A stretch of DNA of 64,000 nucleotides from Rhizobium sp. Q54. Lineage in GTDB: Bacteria; Pseudomonadota; Alphaproteobacteria; UBA2966; CAIVPW01. The translations under genes were made by a program, and so were the position numbers. The notes below the pieces were generated by a model that did no database searches, was not told the DNA's origin, and saw only the letters and a list, made by a program, of their open reading frames with translations. Numbering within the stretch: position 1 is the stretch's first letter; every line of letters starts with the position of its first letter. This document shows positions 28,655-37,848 of this stretch, piece by piece. The DNA is taken from the NCBI GenBank assembly GCA_945904955.1, contig CAMDPO010000010.1, positions 1 through 64,000 of the forward strand, in the 5' to 3' direction.

Positions 28655-30010
28655 TCACTTGCCGGCCACCGTCATGCCGTCGATGCGCAGCGTCGGTGCG
28701 TTGGAGCCGTAGCGGAACTCGAGGTCGTCGGCGGGTACGATGGCAGCGAACATGGTGCGCAGGTTGCCCGCGATGGTGAACTCCGAGATCGGGCTGGTCT
28801 TCTTGCCGTTCTCGATCAGGTAGCCGGAAGCGCCGCGGCTATAGTCGCCGGTGATCATGTTGACGCCGAAGCCGATCAGCTCGGTCACGTAGACGCCGAG
28901 CTTGATGTCCGCCATCAACTCCTCCGGCGTCACGTCGCCCGGCTCCATGTACAGGTTGCTCGCCGACGGTCCCGGAGGTGCGGCGCCGCTGCGCGCGGCA
29001 TGTCCGGTGGTGCGCAGGCCGAGCTGGCGCGCCGGCGCGCTCGACAGCAGCCACGTCTTGAGGACGCCGGCGTCGGCAAGCGCCATGGTGCGCGTCGTCA
29101 CGCCCTCGCCGTCGAAGGGGCGCGAGCCGAGCCCGCGGATGCGATGCGGGTCGTCGACGATGGTGACGTCCTTGGAGAACACCGCCTTGCCCATGTCCTT
29201 GCGCAGGAAGCTGGTGCCACGTGCGATCGACGCGCCGGAGATGGCGCCGGCGAAATGACCGAGCATCGAGTTGGAGATGCGCGGCTCCAGGACGATCGGC
29301 AGCGAGGCGGACTCGATCTTGCGCGGGGCGAGGCGGCGTACGGCGCGCTCGCCTGCTTCCTTGCCGACCGCGGCGTTGTCCTCGAGGTCCTCCTCGAAGC
29401 GCGCCCGCGTCGACGAATAGTCCGTCTCCATGCCGGTGCCCGTTCCGGCTACCACCGAGACGCTGGACGAGAACATCGACGTCGCGTAGCTGCCGACGAA
29501 GCCGTCCGAGGTCACAAGGGTGTTTTCGCCGCGGCCCCAGCTCGCGCCGGCGCCGTCTGAATTGGTGACGCCCTTCACGGCGCGCGCCGCGTCCTCGATC
29601 TCGGCGGCGCGCTCGTACAGGCGCTCGCCGTTCGGCTCGGTCGTGTCGAGCAGCTCGAGCCTGGGAAACGATCTGGCCAGCAGCTCCGGCTCGGCCAAGC
29701 CGCAATACGGATCCTCGGGCGCGATGCGTGCCATCGACAGGGCGCGCTCCAGCAGCGAGTCGAGAGTCGGCGCCGACAGGTCGGTGGACGAGACGATGGC
29801 CTGACGCTTGCCGATCAGCACCCGCAGGCCGACGGTCTGACCTTCCGAGCGATTGAGGTTCTCGCGCTCGCCGAGGCGCTGGGTCACCGACATCGACGTG
29901 CCGTGGATCAGCACCGCATCGGCCGCCGTGGCGCCCTTGCGGGTGGCGCGCGCGATCAGGTCCGAGAGAACTTCGGCGGGACGGGTCTTGTCGGCGGTAG
30001 ACGCGCGCAT
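28655..30010 (-). CDS. PmbA/TldE-family protein, copy 2
   Basis: 451 residues, clearly paralogous to the adjacent copy: the same order of blocks (MSVTQRLGERENLNRSEG, LIGKRQAIVSS, EDPYCGL, TSDGFVGSY, GLGSRPFDGEGV, ISEFTIAGNLRTMF). Differences are spread along the whole protein, so the duplication is old and both copies are under selection. The tldD gene, the catalytic partner, is about 6.4 kb away at 36406-37848. It is first of the pmbA-pmbA-cysQ group, 32 nt ahead of copy 1. Confidence 0.92.
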   Translation of the reverse strand: MRASTADKTRPAEVLSDLIARATRKGATAADAVLIHGTSMSVTQRLGERENLNRSEGQTVGLRVLIGKRQAIVSSTDLSAPTLDSLLERALSMARIAPEDPYCGLAEPELLARSFPRLELLDTTEPNGERLYERAAEIEDAARAVKGVTNSDGAGASWGRGENTLVTSDGFVGSYATSMFSSSVSVVAGTGTGMETDYSSTRARFEEDLEDNAAVGKEAGERAVRRLAPRKIESASLPIVLEPRISNSMLGHFAGAISGASIARGTSFLRKDMGKAVFSKDVTIVDDPHRIRGLGSRPFDGEGVTTRTMALADAGVLKTWLLSSAPARQLGLRTTGHAARSGAAPPGPSASNLYMEPGDVTPEELMADIKLGVYVTELIGFGVNMITGDYSRGASGYLIENGKKTSPISEFTIAGNLRTMFAAIVPADDLEFRYGSNAPTLRIDGMTVAGK

Positions 30011-30094
30011 GGAGGCACTGCCTTGGCTGGTGGGAACCTGCCCGCCTGGGGCGAGTCCACTATATGGGGCGGCCGTGGCCGCGCGCCAGGACGC

Positions 30095-30943
30095 CTAGAG
30101 GTGGGCCGGCAAGTGGCACAGCCGGGCGCTCACGTCCCACAGGCGCGCCGCGGCCTGGTCATCCTGCGCCGCCGCCGACGGTGTCACCAAGGTGCGCCGC
30201 TCGTAGTACCCGCCGCTGGTGCCCCCGAGGTCGGCGGCACTCGCCAGCCACAGCGGTGTGTCGGCACCCTTTGCCGGCGACAGCATGAACATCTTGGCGA
30301 GGGGCGCCACCAGCGACACCCATGGCCCGATCTGCCAGATGTCGGTGCCCACCATGCCCGGGTGGCAGCAGGTGGCGGTCACCGACGACCCGGCCAGCTG
30401 CGTTGCCAGCGCGCGCGTGAACAGCACGTTGGTCAGCTTCGACTGCGCGTACGCCTCCCACGACGAGTAGCCGCCGCGCTCGCGGTGCAGGTCGTCGAAG
30501 TCGACGCGTCCGCGAAAGTGTGCACCCGACGACACCGTGACGATGCGCCCCTGCGGCGACGCGAGCAGCCGGTCGCGCAGCAAGTGCGTCAGCAGGAACG
30601 GCGCCAGGTGGTTCACCGCGAACGTCGTCTCATAGTGATCGGCCGAGACGGTGCGGCGTCCCACGGCGACGCCGGCGTTGTTCACCAAAATGTCGATGAC
30701 CGGGTAGCGATCGACCAGCTCGGCGCCGAGGTGGCGCACGTCGGACAGGCGCGCAAAATCGACGAAGAACGCGTCCGCCTTGCCGCCCGCGTCGTTGATG
30801 CGGACGCGCACATCGTGGGTGCGCTCGATGTTGCGTCCGACCACCGCGACCGTCGCACCGAGCCGTGCCAATCCGCGCGCGATCTCCGTGCCGATGCCGG
30901 CAGACGCGCCAGTGACGACAGCGACCTTGCCGGCGAGGGTCAC
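30095..30943 (-). CDS. Short-chain dehydrogenase (retinol-dehydrogenase-like SDR)
   Basis: 282 residues. Classical SDR signatures: cofactor loop TGASAGIG (11-18), NNAG (about 88-91), catalytic Ser in VTVSSGAHF and YAQSK (about 166-170). An Arg/Asn pair after beta-2 (VVGRNIERT) suggests NADP(H). The region after the active site (HPGMVGTDIW, GADTPLWLA) resembles the retinol dehydrogenase/WWOX group. The substrate is unknown. The gene lies between pmbA copy 2 and ubiD on the same strand, but intergenic gaps of 84 and 58 nt leave operon membership uncertain. Confidence 0.85.
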   Translation of the reverse strand: MTLAGKVAVVTGASAGIGTEIARGLARLGATVAVVGRNIERTHDVRVRINDAGGKADAFFVDFARLSDVRHLGAELVDRYPVIDILVNNAGVAVGRRTVSADHYETTFAVNHLAPFLLTHLLRDRLLASPQGRIVTVSSGAHFRGRVDFDDLHRERGGYSSWEAYAQSKLTNVLFTRALATQLAGSSVTATCCHPGMVGTDIWQIGPWVSLVAPLAKMFMLSPAKGADTPLWLASAADLGGTSGGYYERRTLVTPSAAAQDDQAAARLWDVSARLCHLPAHL

Positions 30944-31001
30944 AAGCTGGCCCGCAGGGCCGCTCGCGGCAAGGTCGCGACCGAGTCGGGCGCGATCCTT
31001 G

Positions 31002-32516
31002 TCACGTCTTCCAAATCGGCTTGCCGCTGCCCGGCAGGCCGAGGCGCGGCCACTTCTCCGTCACCGCGCGCACCACGTCGTCATCCATCCGGATCGGCGT
31101 GCCCCAGGTGCGGTGGGTTTCGGGCGGCAGCTTGGTGGTGGCATCGAGACCGATCTTGCCGCCGAGTCCGGATTCCGGCGAGGCGAAGTCGAGGTAGTCG
31201 ATGGCGGTGCGCTCGGTCACCAGGATGTCGCGGGCGGGGTCCATGTTGACCGACACCGCCCACATCACGTCCTTCCAGTCGCGCACATCGACGGTTTCAT
31301 CCACGACGATGATCCACTTGGTGTAGAGGAACTGGCGCAGGTACGACCAGATGCCCATCATGATGCGCCGCGCCTGGCCGGCGTAGCGCTTCTTGATCGA
31401 CACGACGGCGATGCGATAGCTGCACGCCTCCGGCGGCAGCCAGAAGTCGACGATCTCCGGGAACTGCTGCTGCAGCAGCGGCACGAACACTTCGTTGAGC
31501 GCGGCGCCCAGGATGCTCGGCTCGTCCGGCGGCCGCCCGGTGAAGGTCGAGAGATAGATCGGCTGCTTGCGCATGGTGATCGCCGACACGGTGAACACCG
31601 GGAACGGCTCGACCGAGTTGTAGAAGCCGGTGTGATCGCCGTACGGCCCCTCGTCGCGATAGTCCTCCAGAGACACCGTCCCCTCGATGACGATCTCCGC
31701 CTCCGCCGGAACTTTCAGCGGCACCGTCTTGCAGTCGACCAGATCGACGCGCGCCCCGCGCAGCAGTCCGGCGAATTGGTATTCCGACAACGTGTCCGGC
31801 ACCGGCGTCACCGCCGCCAGGATGGTGCCGGGATCGGCGCCGATCACAGCGGCCGCCGGCAACGGCTCGCGCTTGGTGGCCTTCCAGCGATCGTGATGCT
31901 GCGCGCCGCCGCGGTGCTTGAGCCAGCGCATCAGCGTGGTGCGCTTGCCCGTCACCTGCATGCGGTAGATGCCGAGGTTGAACGAATCTTCGGCCGACTC
32001 GCCGGGGCCCTTGGTCACCACCAACGGCCACGTGATCAACGGCGCCGGCTCGTTCGGCCAGCACGTCTGCACTGGCAGGCGGCCGAGGTCGATGGCGTCG
32101 CCCGTGAGCACGATTTCCTGACACGGAGCGCCGCCGCGCCGGGTGTGCGGCCGCATGCTCATGGCCTGCTTGAACAGCGGCAGCATGTCGAAGGCCTCGC
32201 GCCACCCTGCCGGCGGCTCCGGCTGGCGCAGGAAGGCGAGCGTCTGTCCAAGCGCGCGCAAATCCTTCGGCTCGCGCTCCATGCCCCAGGCCACGCGCTC
32301 GACCGTGCCGAACAGGTTGACCAGCACCGGCATCTCGGACCGCGTGCCGTCCGCCTTCAGCACATGCTCGAAGATCACCGCCGGCCCGCCTTCGGCGAGC
32401 AGGCGCGTCTGGATTTCCGTCATCTCGAGATTGGTGGAGACCGGCTCACGCACGCGCACCAGCCGTCCGCTGCTCTCGAGGCGCGCGATGAAGTCGCGCA
32501 GGGAGGTGTACGCCAT
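31002..32516 (-). CDS. ubiD: UbiD-family decarboxylase (3-octaprenyl-4-hydroxybenzoate carboxy-lyase)
   Basis: 504 residues. UbiD uses prenylated FMN to decarboxylate 3-polyprenyl-4-hydroxybenzoate in ubiquinone synthesis. Blocks seen: MAYTSLRDFIARLESSGRL, PVLVNLFGTVERVAWGM, the YRMQVTGKRTTLMRW region that binds the cofactor, EIVIEGTVSLEDYRDEGPYGDHTGFY with the conserved Glu residues, and WALSVN-like MWAVSVNMDPARD. It lies 4 nt downstream of ubiA, giving two consecutive pathway steps. The flavin prenyltransferase ubiX is not in the window. Confidence 0.95.
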   Translation of the reverse strand: MAYTSLRDFIARLESSGRLVRVREPVSTNLEMTEIQTRLLAEGGPAVIFEHVLKADGTRSEMPVLVNLFGTVERVAWGMEREPKDLRALGQTLAFLRQPEPPAGWREAFDMLPLFKQAMSMRPHTRRGGAPCQEIVLTGDAIDLGRLPVQTCWPNEPAPLITWPLVVTKGPGESAEDSFNLGIYRMQVTGKRTTLMRWLKHRGGAQHHDRWKATKREPLPAAAVIGADPGTILAAVTPVPDTLSEYQFAGLLRGARVDLVDCKTVPLKVPAEAEIVIEGTVSLEDYRDEGPYGDHTGFYNSVEPFPVFTVSAITMRKQPIYLSTFTGRPPDEPSILGAALNEVFVPLLQQQFPEIVDFWLPPEACSYRIAVVSIKKRYAGQARRIMMGIWSYLRQFLYTKWIIVVDETVDVRDWKDVMWAVSVNMDPARDILVTERTAIDYLDFASPESGLGGKIGLDATTKLPPETHRTWGTPIRMDDDVVRAVTEKWPRLGLPGSGKPIWKT

Positions 32517-32520
32517 CGGG

Positions 32521-33531
32521 CTAGCGGAACATCAGGAAGCCGCCGTACACGTTGGCGATCACGACGGCGGCGAATACCAAGATGCCGAAGGTGTGGTTGG
32601 AGCGGAACTTGGCGAGGCAATCGTCAGGGTCGTCGACCTTGAGGTCGGTGACTTGCCAGGCGAGGTGCATGCCGGCCGCAATGGCGAGCGCGGCGAAGGG
32701 CAGGGTCGGCACGCCCGACAGCCAGGCGGCGAAGCTGATGCAGATGAACGCGACGCCATAGAATCCCGCCAGCCACTGCTTGACGCGGGCGCCAAACAGC
32801 AGCGCCGTCGACTTCAGGCCGATCAACTGATCGTCTTCCTTGTCTTGCAGAGCATAGATCGTGTCGTAGCCGATCACCCAGGCGACGCAACCGACGTAGA
32901 GCACGACGGGCGCCCAGCTGAGTTCGCCGGCGAACGCCGCCCAGCCCAGCAGCGCGCCCCACGAGAACGCGAGGCCGAGGATCGCTTGCGGCCAGAATGT
33001 CACGCGCTTGGCGAATGGATAGATCGCCACGATCACCAGCGACGCGAATCCGAGGCCGATGGCGAATCGGTTGAAGGTGAGCAGCACGGCCAAGCCGAGC
33101 AGCAGCAATACGACGAGCCACACCGTCGCGCCGCGCACCGTGACCGCGCCGGACGCCAACGGTCGCGTCGCCGTGCGCGCCACCTTTGCGTCGATATCGC
33201 GATCGACCAGGTCGTTCCATACGCATCCAGCGGCGCGCAAGGCGAAGGCGCCAATCAGGAACAGGACCATCAGGATCGGATCGGGCAGGCCCTCGCCGTT
33301 GGCACCGGCGCCGGTCACCGCCCAGCGCCAACCGCTCGGCGCTTCGCGCGCGGCGATGGCGATCGACCACCAGCAGGGCCACAAGAGGAGCCACGCGCCG
33401 ATCGGCCGATCGAGGCGGGCGAGGCGCAGGAAGGGGCGCCAGCGCTCGGGCGCCGCGCTGTCCACCCAGTTGCCCGGGCGGGCATCGGGAGCCGGCGAGG
33501 GGGCGGCGAGCGTCTCTTTGGATTGCTCCAC
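32521..33531 (-). CDS. ubiA: 4-hydroxybenzoate polyprenyltransferase
   Basis: 336 residues with about eight membrane helices. Both Asp-rich prenyl-diphosphate motifs are present: NDLVDRDID (106-114) and DTIYALQDKEDD. It attaches the polyprenyl tail to 4-hydroxybenzoate in the inner membrane; its product is the substrate of the adjacent ubiD product. The first 30 residues are a hydrophilic extension longer than in E. coli UbiA. The upstream 200 bp is shared with divergent gshA and should hold promoters for both. Confidence 0.95.
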   Translation of the reverse strand: MEQSKETLAAPSPAPDARPGNWVDSAAPERWRPFLRLARLDRPIGAWLLLWPCWWSIAIAAREAPSGWRWAVTGAGANGEGLPDPILMVLFLIGAFALRAAGCVWNDLVDRDIDAKVARTATRPLASGAVTVRGATVWLVVLLLLGLAVLLTFNRFAIGLGFASLVIVAIYPFAKRVTFWPQAILGLAFSWGALLGWAAFAGELSWAPVVLYVGCVAWVIGYDTIYALQDKEDDQLIGLKSTALLFGARVKQWLAGFYGVAFICISFAAWLSGVPTLPFAALAIAAGMHLAWQVTDLKVDDPDDCLAKFRSNHTFGILVFAAVVIANVYGGFLMFR

Positions 33532-33731
33532 CCCGTATGTGTAGCGGGAACCGGGGGAGGGCTCAAACCGCGGCGATCCGCCGCCCTGGAGCGGTAGCCC
33601 ACGATCAACGGTTGAGATTCCGCCTCGGCCCCCTTACCTCTCGCACGGTCGATCCCCTTCCCGGGGATGGTCACGCCCGCCGCCCGCCGTATTGGCTTGT
33701 TGGGGCGCTAGACTGGAGAGCAGAGCCGCGC

Positions 33732-35102
33732 ATGGGAATCATCCAGTCACTCTCTCCGCCGGTCGAGTCGAAGGCCGACCTCATCGCCCACATCGCCGCC
33801 GGCTCCAAGCCGCGCAACGATTGGCGCATCGGTACCGAGCACGAGAAGTTCGGCTACCGCGCCTCCGACCTGTCGCCGATGCCCTACGAGGGTGAGAACG
33901 GCATCAATGCGATGCTCGAGGGACTCATCGAGCGCTATGGCTGGCGGCCGGTGCGCGAGCGCGGCAACATCATCGCCCTGTCGTTCGGCAAGCAGACGGT
34001 GACGCTCGAGCCCGGCGGCCAGCTCGAGCTGTCCGGCTCGCCCCTCAAGACCATCCATGACACCTGCGTCGAGGTGAACACCCACCTGCGCCAGGTGAAG
34101 GCGATTTCCGAGGATATCGGCGTCGCGTTCCTCGGCGTCGGCTTCCAGCCCAAGTGGAAGCTCGCCGACATCCCGGTGATGCCGAAGCAGCGCTACGAGG
34201 TGATGCGCAAGTACATGCCCACCAAGGGCACGCACGGCCTCGACATGATGTTCCGCACCTGCACGGTGCAGGTGAACCTCGACTTCGAATCCGAAGCCGA
34301 CATGGTGAAAAAGTTTCGCACCTCGCTGGCGCTGCAGCCGGTGGCGACCGCGCTCTTCGCCAACTCGCCGTTCACCGAGGGCAAGCCCAACGGCTACCAA
34401 AGTTTCCGCAGCCACATCTGGCAGGACACCGATCCCGACCGCACCGGCATTCCGGCATTCGTGTTCGAGAGCGGCATGAGCTTCGAGCGCTACGTCGATT
34501 GGGCGCTGACCGTGCCGATGTACTTCGTGGTGCGCAACGGCACCTACATGCCGATCTACGGCAAGCAGACCTTCGCCGACTTCATGCAGGGACGCCTCGA
34601 CGTGCTGCCCGGCCAGCGGCCCACTGTCGATGATTGGGCGACGCATCTCACCACGCTGTTCCCCGAAGTGCGCTTGAAGCAGTTCCTCGAGATGCGCGGC
34701 ACCGACGGCGGCCCGTGGGGGCGCCTGTGTGCGCTCCCCGCCCTATGGGTCGGCATTCTCTACGATACGACGGCGCTGGAAGCCGCCTACGACCTCGTTA
34801 AGGGTTGGACCCAGGCCGAGCGCGACGCCCTGTACCGCACCGTCCCGCGCCTCGGCCTCGACGCACCCGCGCCCGGCGGCGGCAAGGTGCTCGACCTCGC
34901 GCGCCAGATGCTCGCCATTGCCGAGGCCGGATTGCACGCTCGCGACTGCTGCAGCCAGCGCGGCCGCGACGAGTGCATCTACCTCGACCCGCTCAAGGAG
35001 ATTGCGGCAAGCGGCAAGACCGCCGCGACCAATCTCTTGGAGAAGTTCCACGGCCCCTGGGGCGGCTCGATCGATCCCATCTTCCGCGAGTACGCGTACT
35101 AG
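33732..35102 (+). CDS. gshA: Glutamate-cysteine ligase, plant/alphaproteobacterial type
   Basis: 456 residues. First step of glutathione synthesis: ATP-dependent joining of glutamate and cysteine in the cytosol. Recognised from DWRIGTEHEKFGY, VTLEPGGQLELSGSPL, MMFRTCTVQVNLDFES and FMQGRLDVLPGQRPT, features of the plant-like GCS2 group rather than E. coli GshA. In plants two Cys pairs regulate the enzyme; here a CC pair is present near residue 401 (ARDCCSQRGRDEC), but I cannot say it is redox-active. ATG at 33732 is chosen; the open frame back to 33186 runs through ubiA antisense. The glutathione synthetase gene is not in the window. Confidence 0.94.
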   Translation: MGIIQSLSPPVESKADLIAHIAAGSKPRNDWRIGTEHEKFGYRASDLSPMPYEGENGINAMLEGLIERYGWRPVRERGNIIALSFGKQTVTLEPGGQLELSGSPLKTIHDTCVEVNTHLRQVKAISEDIGVAFLGVGFQPKWKLADIPVMPKQRYEVMRKYMPTKGTHGLDMMFRTCTVQVNLDFESEADMVKKFRTSLALQPVATALFANSPFTEGKPNGYQSFRSHIWQDTDPDRTGIPAFVFESGMSFERYVDWALTVPMYFVVRNGTYMPIYGKQTFADFMQGRLDVLPGQRPTVDDWATHLTTLFPEVRLKQFLEMRGTDGGPWGRLCALPALWVGILYDTTALEAAYDLVKGWTQAERDALYRTVPRLGLDAPAPGGGKVLDLARQMLAIAEAGLHARDCCSQRGRDECIYLDPLKEIAASGKTAATNLLEKFHGPWGGSIDPIFREYAY

Positions 35103-35112
35103 AACGCGCGCG

Positions 35113-35763
35113 ATGGATCAGGCACCGAAGTGGTCGGCTGACCCGTCCGACAGCCCGCGCCGGCGCAGCAACTCCGGCTGCTTCGTCGTCACCGACATCG
35201 AGACCGACGGGCCTCAGCCCGGCCAAAACTCCATGCGCAGCTTCGCGTCCGTCGCCGTCACCGAGGCCGGCGAGGTGATCGGCACCTTCGAAGCTTCGCT
35301 CGCCGAGCTCGAGGGGGCCGCTCCGCTGCCCGAGACGCTCGCCTGGCTGCAGAGCCAGCCCGCGGTGTGGGCGGACCTCACGCGCGATCCGCGCCCCGCG
35401 GTCGAGGTGATGTCGAGGTTCGCCGAGTGGGTGCGCGCGCTGCCGCACGAGCCCGTATTCACGGCGCACCCGCTCGCGTTCGACGGCTTCTGGATCGATT
35501 GGTACCTGCGCCGCACCCTCGGCCTGCGCATGGATCGCGGCCCCTATCCGGGCGAGCGACTGTTCTACGGCGCTGGGCTCGACCTGCCCACGCTCGTCAT
35601 GGGCGTCACCGGGTGGGAGTATGCGCGCTGCCGCCGCGAGAACTATCCCGCCGTATGGTTCGGCGGGCATGCGCACACCCACCGGGCCATCGACGACGCC
35701 ATGGGCTACGCCAGCATCCTCATCGAGATGTTGCGGCGCATGCGCGCCAAGGTCCCCGCTTGA
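35113..35763 (+). CDS. DEDDh-type 3'-5' exonuclease-like protein
   Basis: 216 residues. An RNase H-like (DnaQ/oligoribonuclease) fold is suggested by DIETDGP (D28, E30), the second acidic block AHPLAFDGFWIDWYL and the third block HTHRAIDDAMGYA with the His-x4-Asp arrangement of DEDDh enzymes. It could act on DNA or RNA. The N-terminal 20 residues are polar and poorly conserved in character. It follows gshA by 10 nt and its stop overlaps the TTG start of a methyltransferase. Confidence 0.78.
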   Translation: MDQAPKWSADPSDSPRRRSNSGCFVVTDIETDGPQPGQNSMRSFASVAVTEAGEVIGTFEASLAELEGAAPLPETLAWLQSQPAVWADLTRDPRPAVEVMSRFAEWVRALPHEPVFTAHPLAFDGFWIDWYLRRTLGLRMDRGPYPGERLFYGAGLDLPTLVMGVTGWEYARCRRENYPAVWFGGHAHTHRAIDDAMGYASILIEMLRRMRAKVPA

Positions 35764-36404
35764 TCGAGCCGGAAGCGTTCATTCGCGCCCATACCACCAT
35801 CGGCACCGCGCCGCTCGTCCCCGAAATCCAGCTCTGCCTCGCCGACGAGATCACGCCCTTGTGGCAGGACCTCGAGACGTGGCTCGGCACCCCCAACGTG
35901 GCGCCGCCCTATTGGGCGTTCGTCTGGCCGGGCGGTCAGGCCCTGACGCGCTACCTGCTCGATCATCCCGAGCTGGTGCGCGGACGCCGCGTACTCGACC
36001 TCGCGTCCGGGTGCGGGGTCGCCGCCATCGCCATGGCGAAGGGTGGCGCGCGCGTCGATGCCAGCGAGATCGATCCCGTCGCGTCAGCGGCGATCGGTCT
36101 CAACGCCGCGCTCAACGGCGTCGCGATCGACGTGTTGACCGAGGACCTGACCGATCGGCACGCGGCCGCCTGGAACGTCATCGTCGCCGGCGACATCTGC
36201 TACGAAAAGGGAATGACCGAAGCGGTCTTCCCCTGGCTGCAGCAAGCGGCGCGCAACGGCGCTACCGTGCTGATGGCCGATCCCGGCCGCGACTACCTGC
36301 CGCGCTCCGGCCTCGTCGAAGTCGGACGCTACCTCGTGCAGACCAGCCTCGACCTCGAACGCGGCGAGCGCCGCGACACGATGGTCTACCGGGTGGGCGA
36401 CTAG
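35760..36404 (+). CDS. Class I SAM-dependent methyltransferase (ETFB/L11 lysine-methyltransferase-like)
   Basis: 214 residues. SAM-binding motif VLDLASGCGVAAIAMAKGGA, then EIDPVASAAIGLNAALNGV and VIVAGDICYEKGM. The PYWAFVWPGGQALTRYL segment before motif I is typical of the nicotinamide/ETFB-lysine methyltransferase (METTL20-like) group common in alphaproteobacteria; these are often mislabelled as L11 methyltransferase. The start is a TTG at 35760 inside the preceding stop (TTGA), with no better upstream start because that frame is a shadow of the exonuclease gene. Convergent with tldD, one base apart. Confidence 0.82.
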   Translation: MIEPEAFIRAHTTIGTAPLVPEIQLCLADEITPLWQDLETWLGTPNVAPPYWAFVWPGGQALTRYLLDHPELVRGRRVLDLASGCGVAAIAMAKGGARVDASEIDPVASAAIGLNAALNGVAIDVLTEDLTDRHAAAWNVIVAGDICYEKGMTEAVFPWLQQAARNGATVLMADPGRDYLPRSGLVEVGRYLVQTSLDLERGERRDTMVYRVGD

Positions 36405-36405
36405 C

Positions 36406-37848
36406 TCAGCGCGCCGCCGCGGCGGTGCCGCCGACCGTGAGGCCGCGGATCAGCATGCTCGGCTGGCCGACGTTGGTGGGCACGCTCTGGCCGTTCTTGC
36501 CGCACGTGCCGATGCCGCGATCGAGCTTCATGTCGTTGCCGATCGCTGCGACCTTGGTCAGCGCGTCGGGTCCGTTGCCGATCAACGTCGCGCCCTTGAT
36601 GGGCCGGCCGACCTTGCCATCCTTGAGCTCGTAGGCCTCGGTGCAGCTGAACACGAACTTGCCCGACGTGATATCGACCGAGCCGCCGCCGAAGCCGACG
36701 GCGTAGATGCCGTTCTTCACCGAGCCGAGCAGTTCCTTCGGATCCTTGTCGCCGCTCAGCATGAAAGTGTTGGTCATGCGCGGCATCGGCATGTGGCCGT
36801 AGCTCTCGCGCCGGCCGTTGCCGGTCGGGCCGACGCCCATCAGGCGCGAGTTCATGCGGTCCTGCATGTAGCCCGTCAGGATGCCGTCCTCGATCAGCAC
36901 GTTGCGCTGGGTCGGGGTGCCTTCGTCGTCCACCGTGAGCGAACCGCGCTCCTCGCTGAGCGTGCCGTCGTCGATGACAGTGACGCCCTTGGAAGCGACA
37001 CGCTGGCCCATCAGGCCGGAGAACGCGCTCGTCTTCTTGCGGTTGAAGTCGCCTTCGAGGCCGTGGCCGACCGCTTCGTGCAGCAGCACGCCGCACCAGC
37101 CGGAGCCGAGCACCACGTCCATCTCGCCGGCCGGCGCCGGAATCGACTCGAGGTTGACCAGCGCGATGCGCAGCGCCTCGTCCACCTCCGCCTGCCAGTT
37201 CTCCGGCTCCATGTAGCGTCCGTAGCCGATGCGGCCGCCGCCGCCCGAGAATCCGCTTTCCTGGCGGCCGTTGACCTCGACCTCGACCGAGACGGCGAAG
37301 CGCATCATCGGGCGGATGTCGGCGACCCGCAGCCCGCCGGCGCGCACCACCTCGACCACCTGCCAGCTCGCCGCCAGCGATGCCGAGACCTGGCGGACGC
37401 GCGGGTCCTTGGCGCGGGCATAGGCGTCCACCGCCTGCAGCAGCGACACCTTGTCGCCGAACGCGACCTCTTCGAGTGGGCTCAGGTCCGTGTACATGGC
37501 GCGGTTGGTGCCGCGCGGGGCCGATGAATAGGTGCCGCCGCGGCCGGTCTTCACCGACTGCACCGCCGCCGCAGCGCGCTTGATGGCATCCTCGGAAAGG
37601 TCGGAGGCATGGGCAAATCCGGTCGCTTCGCCGACCACGGCGCGCAGGCCGAAGCCCTGGGAGGAGTCGAAGGTCGCCGCCTTCAGCTTGCCGTCGTCCC
37701 AGGCGAAGGTCTCGGTCTGGCGGTGCTCGAGAAAGAGCTCGCCGTCGTCGGCGCCATGCAGGGATTCGTCAACGATGGACTGGACTTTGCGCTGATCGAG
37801 GCCCGTGCGGCGGAACAGCAATTCCTCGGCCTTGGCGAGGTCGGCCAT
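36406..37848 (-). CDS. tldD: Metalloprotease TldD
   Basis: 480 residues. Catalytic subunit of the TldD/TldE protease, with the zinc motif HEAVGHGLEGDF (HExxxH, near residue 257) and a downstream Cys in the GTCGKNGQ block. Other family blocks: GFGLRAVVGEATGFAHAS, DDEGTPTQRNVLIEDG, GFGGGSVDITSGKFVFSC and PSMLIRGLTVGG. ATG 37848 is preceded by aggagt at ideal distance; the frame extending to 37917 is rejected. Two TldE-type paralogs lie at 27259-30010. Confidence 0.95.
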   Translation of the reverse strand: MADLAKAEELLFRRTGLDQRKVQSIVDESLHGADDGELFLEHRQTETFAWDDGKLKAATFDSSQGFGLRAVVGEATGFAHASDLSEDAIKRAAAAVQSVKTGRGGTYSSAPRGTNRAMYTDLSPLEEVAFGDKVSLLQAVDAYARAKDPRVRQVSASLAASWQVVEVVRAGGLRVADIRPMMRFAVSVEVEVNGRQESGFSGGGGRIGYGRYMEPENWQAEVDEALRIALVNLESIPAPAGEMDVVLGSGWCGVLLHEAVGHGLEGDFNRKKTSAFSGLMGQRVASKGVTVIDDGTLSEERGSLTVDDEGTPTQRNVLIEDGILTGYMQDRMNSRLMGVGPTGNGRRESYGHMPMPRMTNTFMLSGDKDPKELLGSVKNGIYAVGFGGGSVDITSGKFVFSCTEAYELKDGKVGRPIKGATLIGNGPDALTKVAAIGNDMKLDRGIGTCGKNGQSVPTNVGQPSMLIRGLTVGGTAAAAR

